Shown: piece by piece, positions 1-5,893 of the stretch
Numbering within the stretch: the first letter of the stretch is position 1
How the letters are laid out: the number at the start of each line of letters is the position of its first letter
NCBI GenBank assembly: GCA_022451445.1
Contig: JAKUSY010000093.1
Span: forward strand, 1 to 9,201
Direction: 5' to 3'
Source: Planctomycetota bacterium
GTDB lineage: Bacteria; Planctomycetota; UBA8108
DNA length: 9,201 bases
Notes under the pieces: model-generated
Told to the model about the DNA's origin: nothing
The model's input: the letters and a program-made list of their open reading frames with translations, nothing else
Databases searched by the model: none
Program-made: the position numbers and the translations under genes

Positions 1-1
1 G

Positions 2-568
2 CTCTCCGATGGCCGGCTGCTCTATCCCGGCAAGGAATTGTGGAAGGGAACCCGCGTGGGCTTCGCGCAGTCCGTCGATGACGGCCAGGCCTGGCAATAC
101 CTTACGGATCTGCCCGTGCGGGAGGGCGACAATAAGGCCGATTACCATGAGCTCCATGCGGTCGAGTGCGCCAGCGGGCGGATCGTCGTGCATATCCGCA
201 ACCACAATAAGAAAAACAGCGGCGAGACCCTGCAGAGCCACTCGAGCGATGGAGGCAAGACCTGGTCGACGCCGCGCTCGATCGGGGTCTGGGGATTGCC
301 ATCGCATCTCATTCGCCTCGGTGATGGAAGGCTGCTGATGACCTATGGCCACCGCCGCAAACCACTGGGCAACCAGGCGCGGGTGAGCAGCGACGAGGGG
401 AAGACCTGGTCGGAGGCCATGGTGCTCTCAGGTGACGGTCATTCCGGCGATCTGGGCTATCCCAGCACGGTGGAATTTGCCGATGGTTCCCTGCTCTCGG
501 TCTGGTACGAGCGGCTGGCGAGCTCCCCGAACGCGGTCCTCAGGCAGGCGGACTGGGAGATCAAATAG
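2..568 (+). CDS. Sialidase / BNR-repeat family protein, C-terminal part
   Basis: The reading frame is already open at the window edge, so the start lies upstream and only the last 188 residues are visible. It ends at TAG 566-568. Three Asp-box (BNR) motifs S-x-D-x-G-x-x-W are clear: SVDDGQAW (visible residues 24-31), SSDGGKTW (81-88) and SSDEGKTW (129-136). The spacing fits blades of a six-bladed beta-propeller. Between them lie conserved-looking stretches such as VVHIRNH and GHRRKPLGNQ, which could carry active-site arginines. Near the end, GYPS followed by ADGSLLSVWYE resembles the last blade of the family. Members are exo-alpha-sialidases or related glycosidases, often exported, that act on terminal sugars of glycans. 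The catalytic N-terminal half and any signal peptide are outside the window, so enzymatic activity is not shown. The gene converges on a dehydrogenase 12 bases downstream. Confidence 0.85.
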   Translation, partial: LSDGRLLYPGKELWKGTRVGFAQSVDDGQAWQYLTDLPVREGDNKADYHELHAVECASGRIVVHIRNHNKKNSGETLQSHSSDGGKTWSTPRSIGVWGLPSHLIRLGDGRLLMTYGHRRKPLGNQARVSSDEGKTWSEAMVLSGDGHSGDLGYPSTVEFADGSLLSVWYERLASSPNAVLRQADWEIK

Positions 569-580
569 GCCCCAGCCGGA

Positions 581-1390
581 TCACTCGTCCGGCCGCGCCC
601 AGGGCGCGAAGGAATCACCTATGCCGCAGGCGAGGTAGCCGCCATCGACCACCAGGGTGTGCCCGTTGACGAAGGAGGCCGCCGGGCTGGAGAGAAAGAC
701 GGCGGCGCCGGCGATCTCGTCAGCTGTACCGAAGCGTTCCATGGGGGTGTTCTCCAGGATCCGCCGTCCGCGCTCGGTTCCTTCGAGGAATTTTCGGTTC
801 AGATCGGTGGGAATGAATCCCGGCGCGATGGCGTTGGTGCGGATGCCGTACTTGGCCCATTCATTGGCGAGACTGCGGGTGAGTCCCAGGATCGCGCTCT
901 TGGCCGAGGCGTAGGCGGCAACCTCGACGAGATCGACGAAGGAGCTGATCGAGGCGATATTGATGATCGATCCCGAGCCCTGTTCCTTCATAGCCGCCGC
1001 GACAGCCTTACAGCAGCGCAGGGTTCCGGTTACGTGGGACTCGTGGACCGTGTTGAATTCATCGAGGGTCAGCTCCTGCGTCGGTTTCTTGATAATGATC
1101 CCCGCGGAGTTGACCAGGATGTCGATGCGTCCGAAACTCTCAAGCGCCTTAGCCGTGGTCTCCTCGACACTCTGGTCATCTGTGACATCGAGGCTCTGGC
1201 CAAGGACGGCATCCTCTCCCGCTGATTCGCTCAGCTCCTCGACAGCTGTTTCGACCTTCTCGGCTGTGCGCGAACCGATCCAGACCTTGCCACCGGCCTC
1301 GAGGATTGCCTGGGCGATGGCCTTGCCGATTCCACTGGCTCCTCCTGTAATCAGTGCAGCCTGTCCTGTCAGATTGAAACGGTCAGTCAT
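581..1390 (-). CDS. Short-chain dehydrogenase/reductase (gluconate 5-dehydrogenase / KduD-like)
   Basis: A 269-residue classical SDR, the usual family length, predicted to be cytoplasmic and NAD(P)-dependent. Visible motifs are the Rossmann cofactor loop TGGASGIG (residues 15-22), NSAG (94-97, the NNAG position), catalytic Ser147, Tyr160 and Lys164 (YASAK), and a C-terminal VVDGGYLA stretch (247-254) typical of gluconate 5-dehydrogenase and 2-deoxy-D-gluconate 3-dehydrogenase relatives. The fourth member of the catalytic tetrad, normally Asn in an N-x-x-G context, is His119 here (SHVTG). The start is ATG at 1390, with a weak GGA-rich ribosome site. The gene lies 63 bases downstream of the DUF6786-like lipoprotein gene on the same strand, suggesting co-transcription. 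Next to a sialidase, oxidation or reduction of a sugar acid is a reasonable guess. The exact substrate cannot be read from the sequence. Confidence 0.88.
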   Translation of the reverse strand: MTDRFNLTGQAALITGGASGIGKAIAQAILEAGGKVWIGSRTAEKVETAVEELSESAGEDAVLGQSLDVTDDQSVEETTAKALESFGRIDILVNSAGIIIKKPTQELTLDEFNTVHESHVTGTLRCCKAVAAAMKEQGSGSIINIASISSFVDLVEVAAYASAKSAILGLTRSLANEWAKYGIRTNAIAPGFIPTDLNRKFLEGTERGRRILENTPMERFGTADEIAGAAVFLSSPAASFVNGHTLVVDGGYLACGIGDSFAPWARPDE

Positions 1391-1453
1391 TTTTTTCCGG
1401 CTTTTCGGTTTAGAGGTCAGTTGGTAATGGAATCATCTTTCGCCTGCAGAAAA

Positions 1454-2689
1454 TCAGGATCCTGCAGGCCACATGGCCTCCTCGATCTTCTTGAGGCTGA
1501 CGCCCAGCAGCTTGCTGCCCAGCTTTTCAAGCTCTTCCCGGGGACCCTGGAAGTGGTAGATCGCATGGCGATGGCGGATGCTCTCACCCTTGCGCAGGGC
1601 CCTGACCGGTGAGGCGCTCTCTATCTCGTAGAAAGCATCCGAGGCCACCTCCCCGGGCTTCTCGTTGTCGCCGTTGTTGTAGCTCTGGAAGGCATCGCCG
1701 GAGTAGGGATCCTCCTGGTCTACATGCCAGGTGGAATTCCCGTAACGTTCCATGGTCTGCGGGACGCTGAAGCGGACCACGGTGAGCAGGTTCTTGCCGA
1801 AATCAAAGGAGCCGGCCAGGCCCGTGGTGCGCTCCTGGCTGATGCCGAATTTACCTACCTTCCTGGCATCTCCCCGGAAGATGACCGCCTGGTCTACGAC
1901 CTTCAGGCGCTCCGGGGTGTCCTTGCTTACCTTGCCGAAGTACTCGTCGTTGTAGGCCGGCTTGCTCTGGTCGCCGGATGTCTTGAAGGGCGCGATCACC
2001 GCCGCCTGGTCTGAAGCGTTGAACATCGAGAGGATCCAGATGCCGATCAACCCCGCGGCCGGATCCCAGTCAGCCTCTCCGGTGTTCTGAAGCTGGTTGT
2101 CCGAGTAGCAGCCGAGGTAGCTGATTTCCGACGGCAGCTCGATTCCCAGCTCCGTGTCGAGAGCGTCGGAAGGTATCAGGCCGATTTCCCTGGTGACCAT
2201 CGTCTTGAAGGCGACCCCCCGGAGGTTGGTCACCTCCATCTCTTTCTGGAGCCGGATCCTGCCCGCGTTTTTTTCCGTGACAGTGAAGGCTCCCTTGTCG
2301 AAAGACGCCGGTACCTGCCAGTTGTTGCGGGTGAGCTCTTTCGCCCCGGGAGGGAAATAGACGCCGTATTGCCCCGCCTCGGGACCGATCCAGAAACGGT
2401 CGATTCCTCCGAAGTTGTTGAAATGCTCATGGGTCTCGCCTTCTTCGATGGTCTCGAGCGGAACCAGCCCGGTGGATTCCACCTTTCCGACCTTGGCGGT
2501 CATGATCCGGCCCTGCAGGCGGGGACTGACAAGCAGCTTCGAGCCGTTTTCGCCTTCCAGTACGATTGAATCGGCGTTGCGATCGAGGAAGATACGGATT
2601 TCATCGAACCCCTTCGAGTTGGAGAGGCAACCTCCGAGGGTGGAGAGCACGCCGCAGAAGACAAGCAGGCAGCTGGTCTGGTACTTCAT
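1454..2689 (-). CDS. DUF6786-like lipoprotein, possibly sugar-related
   Basis: A 411-residue protein with a lipoprotein signal: a hydrophobic segment at residues 7-17 and lipobox LGGC with the modified Cys at 21. It is therefore expected to be anchored in a membrane facing the periplasm. The mature part has aromatic and Gly-rich motifs, notably HFNNFGGIDRFWIGPE (about residues 89-104), NNWQVP soon after, and GNSTWHVDQEDPYSGDAFQSYN (broken here: GNSTWHVD, then DPYSGDAFQSYN) near residue 335. This pattern matches my memory of DUF6786 proteins from Bacteroidota and PVC bacteria, which look like beta-sandwich, mutarotase-like proteins, but I could not check this. ATG 2689 is preferred because GGAAG lies 7 bases upstream and the lipobox spacing fits. 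The in-frame TTG at 2707 would add six residues. It probably leads a two-gene unit with the dehydrogenase. No enzymatic function is established. Confidence 0.7.
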   Translation of the reverse strand: MKYQTSCLLVFCGVLSTLGGCLSNSKGFDEIRIFLDRNADSIVLEGENGSKLLVSPRLQGRIMTAKVGKVESTGLVPLETIEEGETHEHFNNFGGIDRFWIGPEAGQYGVYFPPGAKELTRNNWQVPASFDKGAFTVTEKNAGRIRLQKEMEVTNLRGVAFKTMVTREIGLIPSDALDTELGIELPSEISYLGCYSDNQLQNTGEADWDPAAGLIGIWILSMFNASDQAAVIAPFKTSGDQSKPAYNDEYFGKVSKDTPERLKVVDQAVIFRGDARKVGKFGISQERTTGLAGSFDFGKNLLTVVRFSVPQTMERYGNSTWHVDQEDPYSGDAFQSYNNGDNEKPGEVASDAFYEIESASPVRALRKGESIRHRHAIYHFQGPREELEKLGSKLLGVSLKKIEEAMWPAGS

Positions 2690-2750
2690 ATTCCGGCTTC
2701 CGTTCAAAATGTGATGGGTTGATGCTGGCCCGGTTCAGGGCTGGATGCGG

Positions 2751-2780
2751 ATGATGCTTGCGTGGCATATGCGCTGTCAA
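2751..2780 (-). promoter_or_regulatory. Candidate sigma70-type promoter for the lipoprotein/dehydrogenase unit
   Basis: On the minus strand a perfect TTGACA (2780-2775) is followed after 18 bases by CATCAT (2756-2751), four of six matches to TATAAT. The start point would fall near 2744, leaving a leader of about 55 bases before ATG 2689. The -10 box is weak, so this is tentative. It is divergent from the SRP RNA promoter. Confidence 0.35.
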
Positions 2781-2807
2781 CACGCTGTATCCATCTTCGT
2801 TGGGTTC

Positions 2808-2836
2808 TTGTGGTATTTTCTCTCTATCGATAGAAT
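2808..2836 (+). promoter_or_regulatory. Promoter of the SRP RNA gene
   Basis: TTGTGG (2808-2813), a 17-base spacer and TAGAAT (2831-2836, five of six matches to the -10 consensus) make a plausible housekeeping promoter. Transcription would start near 2843. That is just ahead of a CCGGG...CCCGG hairpin and about 28 bases before the SRP RNA stem. The distance to the poly-T terminator gives a primary transcript of about 109-115 nt, a normal size for a small bacterial SRP RNA precursor. Confidence 0.55.
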
Positions 2837-2870
2837 ATCTTTCCGGGTTGCCTCGTGGCCTCCCGGGTTT

Positions 2871-2952
2871 ATGAGGGCAATAAGGTGCTCGGATAACGGG
2901 TCAGATCCTAACGGAAGCAGCCCACCTGGGATTTCCTTATGTGCCCTCGCTT
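2871..2952 (+). ncRNA. ffs: Signal recognition particle RNA, small (4.5S) bacterial type
   Basis: The SRP RNA is the scaffold that binds Ffh and targets nascent membrane proteins to the translocon. The conserved helix 8 core is readable: GGTCAGATCC (2899-2908), loop TAAC (2909-2912), GGAAGCAGCC (2913-2922). Pairing follows the family model: GGT/GCC (2899-2901 with 2920-2922), the symmetric loop CAGA/AGCA, then TCC/GGA closing a tetraloop. The outer stem is strong: GAGGGCA (2873-2879) pairs perfectly with TGCCCTC (2942-2948), and ATAAGG (2880-2885) with CCTTAT (2935-2940), leaving G2941 bulged. A larger 5' internal loop (ataac, 2893-2897) sits opposite A2924, like the asymmetric loop of the family. 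No Alu domain is seen. The position directly before dnaX matches the scr/ffs-dnaX order in Bacillus. The mature ends are approximate. The tetraloop is UAAC rather than the usual GGAA. Confidence 0.9.
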
Positions 2953-2957
2953 TTTTT
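2873..2957 (+). terminator. Intrinsic terminator formed by the SRP RNA stem
   Basis: The outer SRP stem (GAGGGCA with TGCCCTC) ends at 2948 and is followed after two bases by seven T residues (2951-2957). The RNA's own helix therefore most likely doubles as a rho-independent terminator. Some read-through into dnaX remains possible. Confidence 0.6.
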
Positions 2958-2974
2958 CCCGGAGCGAGAGGGGG

Positions 2975-2986
2975 CGGGGCGCCCCG
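2975..2986. repeat. 12-bp perfect palindrome between ffs and dnaX
   Basis: CGGGGCGCCCCG is perfectly self-complementary. It is followed by CCGG-TCGT-CCGG (2984-2995), a small 4-bp hairpin that overlaps it. It could be a protein-binding site or part of the dnaX leader. No function can be assigned. Confidence 0.45.
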
Positions 2987-3010
2987 GTCGTCCGGTGGTT
3001 TTTCGTCTGC

Positions 3011-3040
3011 ACGGGATTCTCTTGTCGGGTAGAATCCCGT
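3011..3040. repeat. Perfect 10+10 bp inverted repeat in the dnaX leader
   Basis: ACGGGATTCT (3011-3020) and AGAATCCCGT (3031-3040) are exact reverse complements separated by ten bases (CTTGTCGGGT). No T-run follows on either strand, so it is not a simple terminator. The right arm includes TAGAAT (3030-3035), the same hexamer used as -10 by the ffs promoter candidate. The repeat may therefore overlap a dnaX promoter as an operator, although no good -35 is present. As RNA it would form a stable hairpin 66 bases before the dnaX start codon. Confidence 0.7.
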
Positions 3041-3105
3041 CTTCGACCTGGGCATCAAAGCTGTCTCCGTGGCGCTGTCGCTGTGCCTGAATTTTGAGGA
3101 CGCGG

Positions 3106-4842
3106 ATGAAATACGAAGTTATCGCTCGCCGGTACAGGCCGAGGAAATTCGAAGAGGTGGTCGGCCAGGAATCCATCGCCCAGACTCTCAGGGGCGGGAT
3201 TATCCAGGATCGGATGGCCCACGCCTATCTCTTCGCGGGCCCAAGGGGGGTCGGTAAGACCTCGATGGCGAGGATCTTCTCCAAGGCGATCAACTGCCCC
3301 AAGGCCATCGACCGCAGCCGGCCTGAGAAGGACTGGGCCAGGCCGTGCGATAAATGCGGCGTCTGCGCGGCGATCCATTCCGGCCAGGACATCGATGTCA
3401 TCGAACTCGATGGGGCTTCCCATCGCGGCATCGATGACATCCGCTCGATAATCGAAGGCGTGAACCGTCCCGCCTCCCGGGGCAATTACAAGGTCTACCT
3501 CATCGACGAGGTTCATATGCTGACCCGTGAAGCGTTCAACGCGCTTCTGAAGACCCTCGAGGAGCCTCCGGCCCACGTCAAGTTCATCTTCGCCTCCACG
3601 GAGGCGCACAAGTTTCCCGATACCGTATTGTCACGCTGCCAGCGCTTCGATTTCCAGCCGATCAGGGAAGAGGACACGGTCAAGCGTCTTGCCCAGATCT
3701 GCAAGGCCGAGAAGCGCAAGGCCCCCAAGGAGCTGCTCGGCAAGATCGCGTGCTATTCCCGGGGCGCGATGAGAGATTCCCAGACGCTCCTCGACCAGTT
3801 GATGACCTATTGTGAAGGCGATCTCACCGGGGAGGGACTCGACAGGCTCACCGGCCGCGTGTCGAGCCCCGAGCTCGACGAGCTGCTTGCCGCCCTGGTC
3901 GGCAGGGACGCTGCCGCTGTGCTGGAGTCCGTGCGGGCCTGTTTACAGAGCGGGGCGGATCCTTCTGTGCTGGTGGAGCAGGTGCTGGAGCGCCTGCACG
4001 AGGAGCTGGTTGGGGCTCTCAAGGGGCTGGATGAGGAAGGCGATGGGGCCGACAATGATGTCGACAGGATGATCGGTTGCCTGCAGATTCTGCTGGGCAC
4101 TGCGAACCAGCTGAGGTCCTCGGCCTATCCCGCAATAGCGGTCGAGGTCGCCCTGGTAAAGCTCGCCCGTCTCGATGACCCGCGCGCTCTGGACAAGGCT
4201 CTTGATCAGTTGATGCAGATGGAGCAGAGGGTCGGTGAGCTGTCATCTATTCCCCCGGCGCCCGCCGTTCGGGGCCGTCCAGGAGACTCTCCACCCTCGC
4301 GCGGGCAGTCCACCGGGCGCGTCTCGCCTCCGGGGGACAGGTCAACCGGTGGAAACCCGGAGCCGCAGGCCATGCAGGAGTCTGGAGCGGAGCCGGATGT
4401 CGCCGTTGCCGTGGCCGAGCCGCCGCGGGAGGCGGAGGTCCCCGCCGTTGCCGTCGAGGAACCGGATTTTCAGAAGCTCTCGGATCTCTGGAATGAGCTT
4501 CTGCAGGACATGGAAAAGAAGAGCCCGAGCGCCGCGACTTTTCTTTCCAAGGCTCGTCTTGAGCCGTCCGAGCAGTCCGGTGAAATAAGCATTTTTGTTT
4601 CCGACCCCCTCGGCTACAAGCAGCTGCTCAAGCAGCAGAAAAATGTCGAGGAGCTCGCCGGGAATCTGACCGGAGCTTCCTGGGTTGTCCGGTTCTTCCC
4701 GTCGGAAGAGGATGAGGATACGCGCGAGACGAAGGGAAGCGAAGAGGGGGATTCCGTTTCCCGGCAGGATCGTGAGGCGGACCCTTCGAAGAATCCCGAG
4801 ATAGAAAAAACCATCCAGATATTCAATGGCCGTTTGATGTAG
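3106..4842 (+). CDS. dnaX: DNA polymerase III subunit gamma/tau
   Basis: This is the 578-residue clamp-loader ATPase that loads the sliding clamp and, as tau, couples polymerases at the fork. Visible motifs are Walker A GPRGVGKT (residues 45-52), the zinc-binding cysteines C64, C81, C84 and C87, Walker B with DEVH (134-137), the sensor-1 region FIFASTE (160-166) and the arginine-finger SRC motif (176-178). The collar domain follows to about residue 375, then a Pro/Ala/Val-rich linker (about 390-460), a tau-like C-terminal domain (about 465-545) and an acidic tail ending in IFNGRLM. ATG 3106 is chosen because GAGGA lies five bases upstream and the protein then begins MKYEVIARRYRP, the family's usual N-terminus. 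An in-frame TTG at 3094 is rejected. No slippery site suited to making a short gamma form is seen mid-gene. It heads the dnaX-ybaB-recR operon. Confidence 0.97.
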   Translation: MKYEVIARRYRPRKFEEVVGQESIAQTLRGGIIQDRMAHAYLFAGPRGVGKTSMARIFSKAINCPKAIDRSRPEKDWARPCDKCGVCAAIHSGQDIDVIELDGASHRGIDDIRSIIEGVNRPASRGNYKVYLIDEVHMLTREAFNALLKTLEEPPAHVKFIFASTEAHKFPDTVLSRCQRFDFQPIREEDTVKRLAQICKAEKRKAPKELLGKIACYSRGAMRDSQTLLDQLMTYCEGDLTGEGLDRLTGRVSSPELDELLAALVGRDAAAVLESVRACLQSGADPSVLVEQVLERLHEELVGALKGLDEEGDGADNDVDRMIGCLQILLGTANQLRSSAYPAIAVEVALVKLARLDDPRALDKALDQLMQMEQRVGELSSIPPAPAVRGRPGDSPPSRGQSTGRVSPPGDRSTGGNPEPQAMQESGAEPDVAVAVAEPPREAEVPAVAVEEPDFQKLSDLWNELLQDMEKKSPSAATFLSKARLEPSEQSGEISIFVSDPLGYKQLLKQQKNVEELAGNLTGASWVVRFFPSEEDEDTRETKGSEEGDSVSRQDREADPSKNPEIEKTIQIFNGRLM

Positions 4843-4875
4843 TTCGCAGGCTGGGCTTGTAACAGGAATTGAGCG

Positions 4876-5214
4876 ATGAACCAGAAGGGTATGGGAGACC
4901 TGCTCAAGCAGGTCTCGAGAATGAAGAAGGATATGGAGCGGGTCAACGATGATCTGAAGAACCGCTACATAGAGGAACAGTCCGGGGGCGGTCTCGTCAC
5001 CGTGACCGTGAATGGGCAGCAGGAGATAGTGAAAATCGCCATCGATCCAGGCGTGCTCCAGAGCGGGGATGATGGACAGGTGGATATGGAAATGTTCGAG
5101 GACCTTCTGATCGCGGCAATCAACCAGGCCGTTGGAAAGTCCAAGGACATGATGAATGAAGAGATGGACAACGCAACGGGTGGCCTCTCAGGTGGGGTTC
5201 CCGGGCTTTTTTGA
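4876..5214 (+). CDS. ybaB: YbaB/EbfC family nucleoid-associated protein
   Basis: A 112-residue protein with the typical organisation of YbaB/EbfC, a small dimeric DNA-binding protein associated with the nucleoid. The N-terminal helix (MGDLLKQVSRMKKDMERVND, residues 6-25) is followed by the conserved beta region, with GGGLVTVTVNGQQEIVKI (37-54) and IDP (56-58). A helical C-terminal half contains FEDLLIAAINQA (75-86) and a Gly-rich end. The start at ATG 4876 gives the normal length, with AGGA about nine bases upstream. It lies 33 bases after dnaX and 18 bases before recR, the widely conserved dnaX-ybaB-recR order, which implies co-transcription. Confidence 0.96.
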   Translation: MNQKGMGDLLKQVSRMKKDMERVNDDLKNRYIEEQSGGGLVTVTVNGQQEIVKIAIDPGVLQSGDDGQVDMEMFEDLLIAAINQAVGKSKDMMNEEMDNATGGLSGGVPGLF

Positions 5215-5232
5215 GCTGGATTACGAGGAGCG

Positions 5233-5838
5233 ATGGACTTCAAGAGCCCCGCGCTGGACAGGCTGGTAGCCGAGCTGCAGAAGCTCCCGGGTATCGGCAG
5301 TAAAACGGCCGAGCGCCTGGCGCACCATATCGTGCGCTCACCCAGCGAGGATTCCCTGGGTATGGCGGACGCGATCCGGGACGTTAAGGAGACGGTTGCC
5401 TATTGCAGGATTTGCTACAACTTCGCCGAGGGAGAGTTGTGCTCCATCTGTGCGGACCCCGCGAGGGACGGCAGCAAGATTTGCATCGTCGAGCAGGTCC
5501 GGGATCTCTACGCGATCGAGAAATCAGGTGCTCACAACGGCACCTATCATGTTCTCCTGGGGGCCTGGGCTCCCCTGGATGGCATCGAGCCTGAGGATCT
5601 GACCCTCGAACCCCTGTTGGAGAGGGTGCGTGCGGGAGGGATCTCCGAGGTCATCATCGCCACCGACACCCGGTACGAGGGAGAGGGCACCGCTCTCTAT
5701 CTTCGTGAATCTTTTTCTGAATTCGAAGGACTGCGGGTGACCCGCATCGCTCGTGGTATGCCGAGTGGGAGCCAGTTTGAACATGTCGGGAAAAATGTCG
5801 TCTCGGATGCTTTCGAGGGACGGCGGGAGATGAGCTGA
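5233..5838 (+). CDS. recR: Recombination mediator RecR
   Basis: A 201-residue RecR, the normal length. It works with RecO/RecF to load RecA at gaps during recombinational repair. In order it shows an N-terminal helix-hairpin-helix (LPGIGSKTAERLAHHI, residues 18-33), a C4 zinc finger (C58, C61, C70, C73), a Toprim domain from about residue 80, and the C-terminal EGRRE signature near the end. Within Toprim, ATDTRYEGEGTALYL replaces the more usual ATNPT-EGEATA, and YHVLLGAWAPLDG replaces the more usual HVLGG-SPL. The key Glu is retained, so the protein is probably functional. GAGGAG lies just before ATG 5233. It is the third gene of the dnaX operon. Confidence 0.96.
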   Translation: MDFKSPALDRLVAELQKLPGIGSKTAERLAHHIVRSPSEDSLGMADAIRDVKETVAYCRICYNFAEGELCSICADPARDGSKICIVEQVRDLYAIEKSGAHNGTYHVLLGAWAPLDGIEPEDLTLEPLLERVRAGGISEVIIATDTRYEGEGTALYLRESFSEFEGLRVTRIARGMPSGSQFEHVGKNVVSDAFEGRREMS

Positions 5839-5893
5839 GCCGGTCTTGCTGGCCCTGGTCAGTGGTTTTGTTCTCCTGAAGGAAGGATCAGGT

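Noticed and set aside
659..1225. 188-codon open frame on the + strand opposite the dehydrogenase
   Set aside because: It is a high-GC antisense shadow of a clear SDR gene with intact motifs. The translation resembles no family.
2843..2872. 5' leader hairpin as an SRP Alu domain
   Set aside because: It is too short and lacks the two-loop Alu fold and its conserved motifs. A precursor leader is the simpler reading.
3094..3105. TTG upstream start for dnaX
   Set aside because: The TTG overlaps the GAGGA ribosome site of ATG 3106, and the family N-terminus begins at MKYEV. The upstream TTG starts at 2707, 5846 and 7251 were rejected on similar grounds.
4805..4810. A6 run in dnaX as a programmed frameshift site for gamma
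   Set aside because: It lies only about 11 codons from the stop, so slippage would not yield a gamma-like short form. No slippery heptamer was seen mid-gene.
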